A stretch of DNA of 64,000 bases from Thiobacillus sp. (GTDB lineage Bacteria; Pseudomonadota; Gammaproteobacteria; Burkholderiales; Thiobacillaceae), in assembly GCA_024235835.1 (NCBI GenBank), contig JACKLQ010000003.1:1-64000 (forward strand), written 5' to 3'. Positions within the stretch are counted from its first letter, which is position 1. Each line of letters begins with the position of its first letter. Both the position numbers and the translations under genes were made by a program. Shown one piece after another: positions 49,339 to 58,791 of the stretch. The notes under the pieces are model-generated. The model searched no databases, was not told the DNA's origin, and worked only from the letters and a program-made list of their open reading frames with translations.

Positions 49339-50976
49339 ATGCGCACCAACATGCCGGTAACCGGTAACGAGCGGTCCGTGAAGGAGGGCTCGGTCCTCAT
49401 ATCCAAGACGGATGCGAAGGGCATCATCCGCTACGCGAACGATGATTTCGTGGCCATCAGCGGCTTCAGCCGGGAGGAGTTGATGGGCCAGCCCCACAAC
49501 ATCGTGCGCCATCCTGACATGCCCCCCGCCGCCTTCCAGGACCTGTGGACCACTCTCAAGGCCGGCAAGGCCTGGACCGGGCTGGTGAAGAACCGCTGCA
49601 AGAACGGCGACCACTACTGGGTGGAGGCCACGGTACGCCCCAACCTTGAAGGCGGCTACACCTCGGTGCGCGTCCGGGCAGACAAGGCCCGGACCGCTGC
49701 GGTGGAAGACATCTACAAACGCATGCGGGATGGCCGCTGCAACCGCATCCTTCGCCATGGTCAGCTCATCAGGACCAGCCTTTACTGGAAAGTGACGGAA
49801 TTGATGCGAGGCACGGACATACGCCTTCGCCTCTGGCTGGCCATCACGGTCTCCGCCGCCCTGTTCCTTGCCCTGCTGCTGGTGCAGTGGACGGGGGCCG
49901 GCGATGCCACGGCCCACATGGTGGGACTTTCCCTGGCGGGCCTGGGCATCATTACCGCCCTGGCCACGGGGGCCTGGCTGCACAAGGATCTCATCGCGCC
50001 ACTGCAAAAGGCGGCGAACCAGGCCCGTGAACTTGCCTCGGGTGACCTGTCCCGGTCCATACCCTCCGCCGGCAACAACGAGGTCGCCCGCCTGCTGGAG
50101 GCCCTGGGCGCCATCCGCAACAACTTCCAGGAGACCCTCTATTACATGCGGGTTGGGGTGGAAACCCTCAACGATGCCACTCTGGAGCTGGCCGGCAACG
50201 CAGACAGGACGTCCAAGGCCGCGGACATCCAGGCGGAATCCGCCACGGACGCAGCCTCCTCCATGGAGGAAATGTCCGCCTCCATCGACCTGGTCGGCCA
50301 GCACGCGCGAGATGCGGACACCCTGTCCCAGGAGTCCGGCCAGCGTTCGGAGGAAGGGGGGCGTGTCATCCACGAGGCGGCGGAATCCATGCGCGCCATC
50401 GCCGGTCTGGTGCAGGATTCCTCCAACATCATTCAGGAACTGGAAGCAGCCTCCCGGGAGATTTCCGCCGTGGTGACCGTGATCAAGGAGATCGCCGACC
50501 AGACCAACCTGCTGGCCCTGAACGCCGCCATCGAGGCGGCACGGGCCGGGGAACAGGGCCGGGGCTTCGCCGTGGTGGCCGACGAGGTGCGCAAGCTGGC
50601 CGAGCGCACGGGCAACTCCACCCAGGAGATCGCCACCATGGTGGACAAGATCCAGGCCGACGCACGCCGCGCCGTGGCCAGCATGGACGCGGGGGTGCAC
50701 CGTGTGTCGGGCGGCGTGGAACTGGCCCACCAGGCGGGGGATTCCATCACCACCATCCGTTCCAGCGCCAACCAGGTTGCCCGGGCCGTGGATGACATCA
50801 CCATGGCCCTGGGTCAGCAGGGTCGCGCCGCCCAGCTCATCGCAGGCAACATCGAACGCATCGCCCAGATGTCGGAGGAAAACAGCGCCGCCGCCTCCAG
50901 CACCGCCCAGTCCGCCAAACGCTTGCGGGACATGGCCACCCAGCTCCAGTCCACCGTGACGCAGTTCAAGGTCTGA
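49339..50976 (+). CDS. Aer-like methyl-accepting chemoreceptor with N-terminal PAS domain
   Basis: The 545-residue receptor begins with a PAS domain (GIIRYANDDFVAISGFSREE, then PHNIVRHPDMPPAAFQDLWT), as in Aer-type energy sensors, which often hold FAD. Two neighbouring membrane helices follow near 170-215, then a HAMP-like segment and the cytoplasmic signalling domain with the invariant tip EIADQTNLLALNAAIEAARA GEQGRGFAVVADEVRKLAER (spanning about 395-435). It probably signals redox or oxygen conditions to CheA/CheW. ATG 49339 is preferred. A CheY-like gene follows after six bases. A 119-nt stretch is identical to the other chemoreceptor in the window. Confidence 0.92.
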   Translation: MRTNMPVTGNERSVKEGSVLISKTDAKGIIRYANDDFVAISGFSREELMGQPHNIVRHPDMPPAAFQDLWTTLKAGKAWTGLVKNRCKNGDHYWVEATVRPNLEGGYTSVRVRADKARTAAVEDIYKRMRDGRCNRILRHGQLIRTSLYWKVTELMRGTDIRLRLWLAITVSAALFLALLLVQWTGAGDATAHMVGLSLAGLGIITALATGAWLHKDLIAPLQKAANQARELASGDLSRSIPSAGNNEVARLLEALGAIRNNFQETLYYMRVGVETLNDATLELAGNADRTSKAADIQAESATDAASSMEEMSASIDLVGQHARDADTLSQESGQRSEEGGRVIHEAAESMRAIAGLVQDSSNIIQELEAASREISAVVTVIKEIADQTNLLALNAAIEAARAGEQGRGFAVVADEVRKLAERTGNSTQEIATMVDKIQADARRAVASMDAGVHRVSGGVELAHQAGDSITTIRSSANQVARAVDDITMALGQQGRAAQLIAGNIERIAQMSEENSAAASSTAQSAKRLRDMATQLQSTVTQFKV

Positions 50977-50982
50977 ACAAGC

Positions 50983-51384
50983 ATGGCAGGCAAGCCCCGC
51001 ATTCTGGTGGTGGATGACGACCGGCTCATGCTGACCCTGCTCATCGGCGTGCTGCGGCAGGAAGGTTTCCACGATTTGGACAAGGCCTCCAGCGGTGCGG
51101 AAGCCCTGGAGAAATGCCTGGCATCACCTCCGGACATCGTCTTCCTGGACATCGAAATGCCGGGCATGAATGGCATCGAGACCCTGGATGCCCTGAAGAA
51201 ACAGGGGGTTCAAACCCAGGTCGTGCTGGTGAGCGCCACCCCCAGGACGCAGTACGTCATGGAGGCCAAGGAACTCAATGCCGCAGGCTTCGTGGTCAAG
51301 CCCATGTCCGCCAAGGTGGTTAGCGATGCCATCGCCAAGTGCCTGAAGCTGGCACATCCGGGCAGCGTGGGCGTGAAGGTCTAG
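50983..51384 (+). CDS. Single-domain response regulator (CheY-like)
   Basis: The 133-residue receiver domain has the acidic pair in ILVVDDDRLMLTLL, the phospho-accepting Asp in DIVFLDIEMPGMNGIETL, Ser/Thr in VVLVSATPRTQ and the conserved Lys in GFVVKPMSAK. No output domain exists. It lies six bases after the PAS chemoreceptor gene and is surely co-transcribed, suggesting a dedicated signalling pair or a link to a nearby kinase. Confidence 0.93.
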   Translation: MAGKPRILVVDDDRLMLTLLIGVLRQEGFHDLDKASSGAEALEKCLASPPDIVFLDIEMPGMNGIETLDALKKQGVQTQVVLVSATPRTQYVMEAKELNAAGFVVKPMSAKVVSDAIAKCLKLAHPGSVGVKV

Positions 51385-51476
51385 CCGGAAACCAGGCCCG
51401 GTCCTCGCGGACAATGAAAGCGCGCCTCAAGTCATGGGCGCGTGCATCCTATTTCAAGGAAATATTCCGCCAGCGC

Positions 51477-52193
51477 CTATCTCGGCACCCTCACCATGCC
51501 CATGCGGGCTGCAATGATGGCCTGGCGACGCAGCAGGCCGCGGCTGGAACGGTGGGTTTCGTAATAGCGGGGATTGGGGATCATGGCCGCCAGGAAAGCT
51601 GCCTGACCGGGCCCCAGGGCAGCGGCGGAGGACTTGAAGTAGCGCCTTGACGCCGCTTCGGCGCCGTAGATGCCGTTGCCCCATTCGATGACGTTCAGAT
51701 ACACCTCCAGGATTCGGCGCTTGCTCCACAACTGTTCGATCATCACCGTGATGACGGCTTCCTGGGCCTTGCGCAGTGGATTCTTCGAGGGTGAGAGGAA
51801 CAGGTTCTTCGCCAGTTGCTGGCTGATGGTGGAACCGCCGGCGGCGAAACGCCCCTTGCGGATGTTCTTCTCCACGGCCATTTCCAGGGCCTCCCAGTCG
51901 AAACCCTCATGGGCCAGGAACTTGCTGTCCTCGGCGGCCACCACCGCACGCTTGAGGTGGATGGAGATGCGCCGGTACTCCACCCATTGGTGGCGCAATT
52001 CCGCCTCGGGGCCTTTCTTGTCCTGCAGACGCTCCAGACCGGCCTCCATGAAAGCAGTATTGGAGGGATTGAACCAGGTCCACCACAACACCCCGGCCAG
52101 ATAGCCGACCTGCAGGTACAGGAGCAGCACCACGCCCGCCAGGGCCAGGCGCCAGGGGCTGCGCCAGGTCGGCCGGGACTTCCCGCGCGCCAT
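51477..52193 (-). CDS. mtgA: Monofunctional peptidoglycan glycosyltransferase
   Basis: The 238-residue enzyme polymerises glycan strands from lipid II at the outer face of the inner membrane. One N-terminal anchor (LALAGVVLLLYLQVGYLAGV) precedes the GT51 domain with AVVAAEDSKFLAHEGFDWEA (catalytic Glu), GGSTISQQLAKNLFLSPSKN and RRILEVYLNVIEWGNGIYGA. No transpeptidase domain is attached. It overlaps the aroE stop by one base, a common pairing. Confidence 0.96.
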   Translation of the reverse strand: MARGKSRPTWRSPWRLALAGVVLLLYLQVGYLAGVLWWTWFNPSNTAFMEAGLERLQDKKGPEAELRHQWVEYRRISIHLKRAVVAAEDSKFLAHEGFDWEALEMAVEKNIRKGRFAAGGSTISQQLAKNLFLSPSKNPLRKAQEAVITVMIEQLWSKRRILEVYLNVIEWGNGIYGAEAASRRYFKSSAAALGPGQAAFLAAMIPNPRYYETHRSSRGLLRRQAIIAARMGMVRVPR

Positions 52194-53002
52194 CAGGCGC
52201 TCCTGAGGGTCTGGATGACGGGCCCAGTGTCAGGGCGCACGCCACGCCAGAGGAAAAACGCCTCGGCGGCCTGCTCCACAAGCATGCCCAGGCCGTCCGC
52301 CACCCGGGCGCCCCGGGCGCGGGCGAAAGCCATGAAAGGCGTTTCCCGGCCGTACATCATGTCGTAGGCCCAGGCCCCCGACGCGAACACCCCCTCCCGC
52401 AGGGGCGGCAGTTCACCGCCCAGGCTGGCGGCGGTGGCGTTGATCACCAGGTCGAAGCCATGTCCATCCAAGCGGTCATAGCCGCCGCCGTCCAGCATGG
52501 CGAATTGTGGAAAGCGGCGTGCAAGTTCCTCCGCCTTGGCCGCAGTGCGGTTGACGATGAACAGTTCCGCAGGGCCTTGCTCCAGCAAGGGCAGCACCAC
52601 CCCCCGGGCGGCGCCCCCCGCACCCATGAGGAGGATGCGCTTGCCCTTCAGCTCCACGCCCAGGTTGTGGGTCAGGTCCCTGGCCAGCCCCACGCCATCG
52701 GTGTTGTCCCCCAGGACCTCGCCGCCGCGAAAATCCAGGGTGTTCACCGCCCCGGCCGCCTCCGCCCGGTCCGTGAGCCGGTCAGATAATGCAAAGGCCT
52801 GCTCCTTGAAGGGCACCGTGACATTGGCCCCCGCCCCGCCGGAGGCACGGAACGTCTGTATGGCTTCCTGGAATCCGTCCAGGGGGGCCAGCAGGGCCTT
52901 GTAATCCATGTCCTGGACAGTCTGGCGGGCAAAGGCGGCGTGAATCAGGGGGGACTTGGAATGGGCGATGGGATTGCCGAAGACGGCGTAGTGTTCTGTC
53001 AT
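52193..53002 (-). CDS. aroE: Shikimate dehydrogenase
   Basis: The 269-residue enzyme reduces 3-dehydroshikimate with NADPH in the aromatic amino-acid pathway. The substrate site is in YAVFGNPIAHSKSPLIHAAF and NVTVPFKEQAFALSDRLT (catalytic Lys), with NTDGVGLARDL; the cofactor-binding loop is ILLMGAGGAARGVVLPLL followed by VNRTAAKAEELA. Normal length. It reads toward mtgA and is divergent from glnA. Confidence 0.97.
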   Translation of the reverse strand: MTEHYAVFGNPIAHSKSPLIHAAFARQTVQDMDYKALLAPLDGFQEAIQTFRASGGAGANVTVPFKEQAFALSDRLTDRAEAAGAVNTLDFRGGEVLGDNTDGVGLARDLTHNLGVELKGKRILLMGAGGAARGVVLPLLEQGPAELFIVNRTAAKAEELARRFPQFAMLDGGGYDRLDGHGFDLVINATAASLGGELPPLREGVFASGAWAYDMMYGRETPFMAFARARGARVADGLGMLVEQAAEAFFLWRGVRPDTGPVIQTLRSA

Positions 53003-53069
53003 GTTTTGCGATGAGGCCAGGGCGGCGGAATTGTAGGGGTCAGCCCCCCTTGGTGACGAGGGTGTTTAC

Positions 53070-53086
53070 CGCACCATTTCGGTGCA
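53070..53086. promoter_or_regulatory. Probable NtrC-binding site upstream of glnA
   Basis: CGCACCATTTCGGTGCA has the GCAC-N6-GGTGCA spacing of the known enteric glnA NtrC sites. A second overlapping palindrome, GGTGCATTTGGCACC, follows at 53081-53095. It lies about 180 bases before the glnA start. Confidence 0.65.
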
Positions 53087-53138
53087 TTTGGCACCAAAAT
53101 AATGCAAACAAATGCATGCACCCGGCCTAATGCCCTTG

Positions 53139-53155
53139 TGGCACAATGGCTTGCT
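53139..53155 (+). promoter_or_regulatory. Sigma-54-like promoter element of glnA
   Basis: TGGCACAATGGCTTGCT carries both TGGCAC and TTGCT, but the distance between the GG and GC is one base longer than the consensus. Its place downstream of the NtrC-type site supports it; the extra base lowers confidence. Confidence 0.45.
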
Positions 53156-53266
53156 CATATTTCGGGCATGGCATGGAAGCTGCTAATAGCCACGCCATGG
53201 ATAAATACGCCTCCTCGTAGCATCCAATTTTTCTGCGTTCAATGTGTCCAATAAGGAGTTTGTAAA

Positions 53267-54676
53267 ATGTCGGTCGCCGATGTAATGAAGATGGTCCAGG
53301 AAAACGATGTCAAGTTCGTCGATTTCCGCTTTACCGATACCCGTGGCAAGGAGCAGCACGTCTCCGTTCCCGTCTCTCATTTCGACGAGGAAAAGTTCTC
53401 CGAAGGCCATGCCTTTGACGGTTCATCCATTGCCGGCTGGAAGGGTATCCAGGCCTCCGACATGCTGCTGATGCCAGACCCCGCCACCGCCAACATTGAT
53501 CCCTTCTTCGATGAAGCCACCCTGATCCTGACTTGCGACGTCATTGAACCGGATACCGGCAAGGGCTATGACCGGGATCCCCGCTCCATCGCCAAGCGCG
53601 CAGAAGCCTACCTGCAGTCCACCGGCATCGGCGACACCGCCTACTTCGGCCCCGAGCCCGAGTTCTTCATCTTCGATTCCGTGACCTGGGGCGACGACAT
53701 GTCCGGCAGCCACGTGAAGATCAAGTCCGAGGAAGCCGCCTGGTCCTCCGGCGAGCAGACCGAGGTGGGCAACATCGGCCACCGTCCCAAGGTGAAGGGC
53801 GGCTACTTCCCCGTCCCCCCCATCGACTCCCTGCAGGACATCCGTTCCGCCATGTGCCTGGCCCTGGAAGAGATGGGCGTGCCCGTGGAAGTACATCACC
53901 ATGAAGTGGCCACCGCCGGCCAGTGCGAGATCGGTACCAAGTTCAGCACCCTGACCCAGCGCGCTGACTGGACCCAGGTCCTGAAGTACGTGGTCCACAA
54001 CGTGGCCCACCAGTACGGCAAGACCGCCACCTTCATGCCCAAGCCCATCGTCGGCGACAACGGTTCCGGCATGCACTGCCACCAGTCCATCTGGAAAGAT
54101 GGCAAGAACCTGTTCGCTGGCAACGGCTACGCCGGCCTGTCCGAGACCGCCCTGTACTACATCGGCGGCATCATCAAGCACGCCAAGGCCCTGAACGCCA
54201 TCACCAACCCCGGCACCAACTCCTACAAGCGCCTGGTGCCCGGCTTCGAGGCCCCCGTGATGCTGGCCTACTCCGCCCGCAACCGTTCCGCTTCCATCCG
54301 CATCCCCCACGTGGCGTCCGACAAGGCCCGCCGCATCGAGGTGCGCTTCCCCGACCCCATCGCCAACCCTTATCTGGCCTTCGCCGCCATGATGATGGCC
54401 GGCCTGGACGGCATCCAGAACAAGATCCACCCCGGCGATCCCGCCACCAAGAACCTGTACGACCTGGAGCCGGAAGAAGAAGCCGCCATCCCCACCGTGT
54501 GCCACAGTCTGGACATGGCCCTGGAGCACCTGGACAAGGATCGCGAGTTCCTGACCAAGGGTGGCGTGTTCAGCGACGAATTCATCGATGCCTACATCGA
54601 TCTCAAGATGGAAGAAGTCACCCGCCTGCGGATGACCACCCATCCCGTCGAATTCGACCTGTACTACAGCGTCTGA
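53267..54676 (+). CDS. glnA: Glutamine synthetase, type I
   Basis: The 469-residue enzyme makes glutamine from glutamate, ammonia and ATP, forming a dodecamer. Motifs: HAFDGSSIAGWKGIQASDML (latch), GPEPEFFIFD, KGGYFPVPPIDSLQDIRSAM, HHHEVATAGQCEIGTKF and NPGTNSYKRLVPGFEAPVML. Tyr398 in KNLYDLEPEE is the adenylylation site, so activity is probably set by GlnE. AAGGAG precedes ATG 53267. Transcription is likely under NtrC (site upstream) and stops at a strong terminator. Confidence 0.98.
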   Translation: MSVADVMKMVQENDVKFVDFRFTDTRGKEQHVSVPVSHFDEEKFSEGHAFDGSSIAGWKGIQASDMLLMPDPATANIDPFFDEATLILTCDVIEPDTGKGYDRDPRSIAKRAEAYLQSTGIGDTAYFGPEPEFFIFDSVTWGDDMSGSHVKIKSEEAAWSSGEQTEVGNIGHRPKVKGGYFPVPPIDSLQDIRSAMCLALEEMGVPVEVHHHEVATAGQCEIGTKFSTLTQRADWTQVLKYVVHNVAHQYGKTATFMPKPIVGDNGSGMHCHQSIWKDGKNLFAGNGYAGLSETALYYIGGIIKHAKALNAITNPGTNSYKRLVPGFEAPVMLAYSARNRSASIRIPHVASDKARRIEVRFPDPIANPYLAFAAMMMAGLDGIQNKIHPGDPATKNLYDLEPEEEAAIPTVCHSLDMALEHLDKDREFLTKGGVFSDEFIDAYIDLKMEEVTRLRMTTHPVEFDLYYSV

Positions 54677-54723
54677 TCGGCATCGACATGGTTCGGTAAA
54701 GTTTCCTGGGAAACTGCCGAAAA

Positions 54724-54756
54724 GAGGGCGGGGACACCCCCGCCCTCTTTTTTTTG
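54724..54756 (+). terminator. Strong rho-independent terminator of glnA
   Basis: GAGGGCGGGG and CCCCGCCCTC pair perfectly around ACAC and are followed by eight T. Confidence 0.92.
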
Positions 54757-54788
54757 CGGAGGGCAAATTACACAGCAGGAGACACCTA

Positions 54789-56426
54789 ATGCGGTTCTTG
54801 AACAATCTGAAGATTGGCACTCGCCTCATCGCCCTGACCGTGATCACCACCGCACTTCTGCTGATCATCGGCCTGAGCGGCATTTGGGGCATGCACCAAA
54901 GCAGCAAGGCGCTGAGCCAGGTCTATGACCGCCATCTGCTGTCCATCAACCAGTTGCAGAAGGTTCGGGTCACCCAATACCAGATCCGCAACGACATCTT
55001 CCAGGCCCGACTTTCCGGCGACAGCTTCGCCGCCCAGGAAATCTTCGACCAGGTGGACAAGCGCATCCGCACCATCGCCGAATCCCTGGAGGCATATCAA
55101 CAGCAGAACCTGTCGCCGGAAGAAAAAGTCCTGCTGGATGCCTATCTGGCGGCTCGGCTCAAGTTCGGCATAGAGGGCATCAACAAGATGCGCGACCTCC
55201 TCAATGCCGAGGACTTCGAAGGCGCAGACCAGCACAGCAAGGACGTGATGGAGACCACCTTCAGCGGTGCCCAGGCCGCCACCGATGCCCTTATCGACCA
55301 CCTGACCCAGGAGGCCGGAGCCTATCGCACCAAGACCGAACACCTGGCCAGGATCGTGGAAACCGTCGCCATCGCCATGGTGGTCGTGGGCCTGGTACTG
55401 GCCATCGCACTGGGCCTGGTGATCCGCCTTTCCATCGTGCATGGAGCGATGCATCTGGAACGCGCCGTCACCCTGATGGCCCAGGGCGACCTCACCAGCC
55501 ATGCCCAGCTGGACGGCAAGGACGAACTGGCCCAGGTGGCCAGTGCCTTCAACCGCATGTCCCGTGAATTCGCCCAGATCGTGGGCGACATTCGCAGCGC
55601 CGCGGAGGAAGTCAGCAGTGCCGCGCTCCATACCAGCCACAACAACCAGCATGTGGCCTCTGCCTCCACCCACCAGGAACAGTGCGCCCAGAACGCCAGC
55701 GACGCCGCCGGGGCCCTGAGCCATACCCTGGCCGAGGTAGGCAGCAACATCGCCCGCATGGTGGAACTGGCCGACCAAGCCAGCGAACTGGCGCGTACCG
55801 GCCAAAAAGTCATCGGCGAGGCTGCCACGGACATCGATGCCATATCCAACTCGGTAAACCATACCTCCGGCGTCATTTCATCCCTGGGCAACCACTCCGA
55901 CGTGATCGGCAACATCGTCGGCGTCATCAAGGACATCGCCGACCAGACCAACCTGCTGGCCCTGAACGCCGCCATCGAGGCGGCACGGGCCGGGGAACAG
56001 GGCCGGGGCTTCGCCGTGGTGGCCGACGAGGTGCGCAAGCTGGCCGAGCGCACCACCCGGGCCACGGACGAGATCTCCACCACCATCCAGACCATCCAGG
56101 GCGAAACCGCCCAGGCGGTAAAGACCATGGAAAACGCCCAGGAGGAAGTCAGCAAGGGCGTGGCAAAGGCCAGGCAGGGCGACCAGGCCATCGCCGCCAT
56201 CTATCAGGCCGTGGCCACCCTGACCCAGCAGATCCACGCCATAGACGGCATCCGCGTCCGCCAGGACGAAGCCAGCCGCGAGATATCCCAACGGGTGCAG
56301 GAAATCCTTTCCATGGCCGCGGACAACCGGGAGACGGCGGACAATTCCGCCACGGCCGCATCCTCCCTCACCAACCTGGCCGAGCGACTGACCACCGCAG
56401 TCAGCCGTTTCCGCCTGGGAACCTGA
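54789..56426 (+). CDS. Methyl-accepting chemoreceptor with four-helix-bundle sensor
   Basis: The 545-residue transmembrane receptor has helix 1 at LIALTVITTALLLIIGLSGI, a periplasmic all-helical sensor of about 155 residues (4HB_MCP type: NQLQKVRVTQYQIRNDIFQA), helix 2 at AIAMVVVGLVLAIALGLVIR, a HAMP segment (LMAQGDLTSHAQLDGKDELA) and the signalling tip DIADQTNLLALNAAIEAARA continuing into GEQGRGFAVVADEVRKLAER. The ligand is unknown. It follows the glnA terminator and is transcribed alone. Its tip shares a 119-nt identical stretch with the gene at 49339-50976. Confidence 0.95.
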   Translation: MRFLNNLKIGTRLIALTVITTALLLIIGLSGIWGMHQSSKALSQVYDRHLLSINQLQKVRVTQYQIRNDIFQARLSGDSFAAQEIFDQVDKRIRTIAESLEAYQQQNLSPEEKVLLDAYLAARLKFGIEGINKMRDLLNAEDFEGADQHSKDVMETTFSGAQAATDALIDHLTQEAGAYRTKTEHLARIVETVAIAMVVVGLVLAIALGLVIRLSIVHGAMHLERAVTLMAQGDLTSHAQLDGKDELAQVASAFNRMSREFAQIVGDIRSAAEEVSSAALHTSHNNQHVASASTHQEQCAQNASDAAGALSHTLAEVGSNIARMVELADQASELARTGQKVIGEAATDIDAISNSVNHTSGVISSLGNHSDVIGNIVGVIKDIADQTNLLALNAAIEAARAGEQGRGFAVVADEVRKLAERTTRATDEISTTIQTIQGETAQAVKTMENAQEEVSKGVAKARQGDQAIAAIYQAVATLTQQIHAIDGIRVRQDEASREISQRVQEILSMAADNRETADNSATAASSLTNLAERLTTAVSRFRLGT

Positions 56427-56472
56427 TACCGTGCACCGGGTCGGACTGTTCGTGTGCCTATAATCTCCTTCT

Positions 56473-56994
56473 ATGGACACGACCACCGTCCCCCGCCCAC
56501 TTGATGGACCCGCGGCCCCCCTGAGAGCTCTGCCGTTGGTCGGCCTGATGGGCGTGGCCGTGTTCTGCCTGGCGTGGCCTGGCCACAGCCAGGCGGAGAT
56601 CTACAAGTTCGTGGACGACAATGGTTTCGTCACCTACACCAACATGCCCCGGCCCGGCACCAAGCCCGAACTCGTCATCCCCGAGGCCGGCCAGGCACCG
56701 AAAACAGCAACTTCAAAACCTGCCGCAGTCAAGCGCAAGTCCAGCACACGTACCAGCACCCCCGCGTATTTTCCCCGGGTCGACACCGGCACCCAGCGCA
56801 AGCGGGACGACATGCGCCGCCAGCTCCTGGAAGAGGAACTGGGCAGCGAGCAGCGCAACCTGTCCGCGGCGAAATCCGCCGTGGCCGCCGGCAGCCGCCA
56901 ACCCGGCGCCGACCTGAGGAAGTTGCTGGACGCCGTGCGCCTGCATGAGAAAAACATCGAGATGCTCAACAAGGAGCTTTCCCACATCCGCTAG
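56473..56994 (+). CDS. DUF4124-containing exported protein
   Basis: The 173-residue protein has a signal-like hydrophobic stretch (about 17-40, LPLVGLMGVAVFCLAWPGHS) and then AEIYKFVDDNGFVTYTNMPR, the DUF4124 signature, found in many proteobacterial envelope proteins of unknown role. The C-terminal half is charged and helical (LLEEELGSEQRNLSAAKSAV), possibly a coiled coil. It stands between a chemoreceptor and proS on the same strand. Confidence 0.85.
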   Translation: MDTTTVPRPLDGPAAPLRALPLVGLMGVAVFCLAWPGHSQAEIYKFVDDNGFVTYTNMPRPGTKPELVIPEAGQAPKTATSKPAAVKRKSSTRTSTPAYFPRVDTGTQRKRDDMRRQLLEEELGSEQRNLSAAKSAVAAGSRQPGADLRKLLDAVRLHEKNIEMLNKELSHIR

Positions 56995-57060
56995 CCATGC
57001 GGGCTGCCGAGAGGGCTGCGCCTGCTAAAATCCGCATCCCGTTCAAATACTTGCCCCATC

Positions 57061-58791
57061 ATGCGGATCTCCCAATTCTTTCTCTCCACCAGCAAGGAAG
57101 CCCCCGCCGAGGCGGAACTGATCAGCCATAGGCTGATGCTGCGGGCCGGCCTCATCAAGCGCCTGGGCTCCGGCCTCTACACCTGGATGCCCCTGGGCCT
57201 GCGCATCCTGCGCAAGGTGGAAGCCATCGTGCGGGAGGAGATGAACCGGGCCGGGGCGGTGGAACTGCTCATGCCCGCCGTACAGCCCGCCGAACTCTGG
57301 CAGGAGTCCGGCCGCTGGGCGGTCTTCGGACCCCAGATGCTGAAGATCAAGGACCGCCACGACCGGGACTTCTGCTTCGGCCCCACCCACGAGGAAGTCA
57401 TCACTGACCTGGCCCGCAAGGAAATCCGTTCCTACCGCCAGATGCCGGTGAACTTCTACCAGATCCAGACCAAATTCCGGGACGAGATCCGACCTCGCTT
57501 CGGCGTCATGCGAGCGCGGGAATTCCTCATGAAGGACGCCTATTCCTTTCACACCTCGGCGGAGAGCCTGGACGAGACCTACCAGGTCATGTACGCCTGC
57601 TATTCCCGCATCTTCACCCGCCTGGGACTCAAGTTTCGCGCCGTGGCGGCGGATACCGGCGCCATCGGCGGATCCGGCTCCCACGAATTCCACGTGCTGG
57701 CGGATTCGGGCGAGGACGCCATCGCCTTCTGCCCCGCCTCCGACTACGCCGCCAACGTGGAGATGGCGGAAGGCCTTCCCCCTGCGGGCCAACGGCCCGC
57801 CGCCCTGGAGGCCATGCGGGACGTGGACACCCCCAAGCAGACCACGTGCGAGGACGTGGCCAAGCTGCTGGGCATCCCCCTTAACCGGACCGTTAAACTC
57901 ATCGCCGTCATGGCCGGGGACAAGCTCCATGTCCTGCTGATCCGGGGCGACCACAACCTCAACGAGGTGAAAGCCAGCAAGGTGGAAGGCCTGACCGACT
58001 TCCGCTTCGCCACCGAGGAGGAAATCCGCTCCACCTTCAACTGCCCTCCCGGCTTTCTGGGCCCGGTAGGCATCGACCGCACCAGGATCCGTGTCATCGC
58101 CGACCGCCAGGTGGCCGTGATGGCCGACTTCGTCTGCGGCGCGAACAAGCCGAAATTTCATACCGCTGGTGTCAACTGGGGCAGGGACCTGCCGGAACCC
58201 GACCTGGTGGCGGACATCCGCAACGTCATGGCCGGCGACCCCAGCCCCGACGGCAAGGGCGAACTCGATCTGTGCCGCGGCATCGAGGTGGGCCACATCT
58301 TCAAGCTGGGCACCAAGTATTCCCAGGCCCTGCAGGCTTCCTATCTGGACGCGGACGGCAAATCCCAGGTCATGGTGATGGGCTGCTACGGCATCGGCGT
58401 CTCCCGCATCGTGGGCGCCGCCATCGAGCAGGGCAACGACGAGCGCGGCATCGTCTTTCCCCAGGCCATCGCCCCCTTCGAACTGGCCGTCGTTCCCCTG
58501 GGCCTCAAGCGCAGCGATGCGGTGCGGGAGGCAGCAGAGGCTTTCTATAATCAGATGGTGGCTGCAGGCGTTGATGTGGTCATGGATGATCGTGACGAGC
58601 GCCCAGGCGTCATGTTTGCTGACATGGAACTCATCGGCGTGCCCCACCGGGTGGTCATCAGCGACCGGGGCCTGAAGGAAGGGCAGATCGAGTACCAGGG
58701 CCGGACGGATACCGCTGGCACGCGGATTGCTCAATCAGAAGCAGTGAAGGTGATTCTGGAGAAGGTCAAGGGATGTCGAAGCGCTGCATGA
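57061..58791 (+). CDS. proS: Prolyl-tRNA synthetase (bacterial, with editing domain)
   Basis: The 576-residue class II synthetase charges tRNA-Pro. The catalytic core has SQFFLSTSKEAPAEAELISH, GSGLYTWMPLGLRILRKVEA, FCFGPTHEEVITDLARKEIR, KFRDEIRPRFGVMRAREFLM (motif 2) and GCYGIGVSRIVGAAIEQGND (motif 3). Between motifs 2 and 3 (about 225-405) lies the YbaK-like insertion that removes Ala-tRNA-Pro (TVKLIAVMAGDKLHVLLIRG, HTAGVNWGRDLP). The C-terminal anticodon domain is complete. It overlaps the next gene by 19 bases. Confidence 0.97.
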   Translation: MRISQFFLSTSKEAPAEAELISHRLMLRAGLIKRLGSGLYTWMPLGLRILRKVEAIVREEMNRAGAVELLMPAVQPAELWQESGRWAVFGPQMLKIKDRHDRDFCFGPTHEEVITDLARKEIRSYRQMPVNFYQIQTKFRDEIRPRFGVMRAREFLMKDAYSFHTSAESLDETYQVMYACYSRIFTRLGLKFRAVAADTGAIGGSGSHEFHVLADSGEDAIAFCPASDYAANVEMAEGLPPAGQRPAALEAMRDVDTPKQTTCEDVAKLLGIPLNRTVKLIAVMAGDKLHVLLIRGDHNLNEVKASKVEGLTDFRFATEEEIRSTFNCPPGFLGPVGIDRTRIRVIADRQVAVMADFVCGANKPKFHTAGVNWGRDLPEPDLVADIRNVMAGDPSPDGKGELDLCRGIEVGHIFKLGTKYSQALQASYLDADGKSQVMVMGCYGIGVSRIVGAAIEQGNDERGIVFPQAIAPFELAVVPLGLKRSDAVREAAEAFYNQMVAAGVDVVMDDRDERPGVMFADMELIGVPHRVVISDRGLKEGQIEYQGRTDTAGTRIAQSEAVKVILEKVKGCRSAA

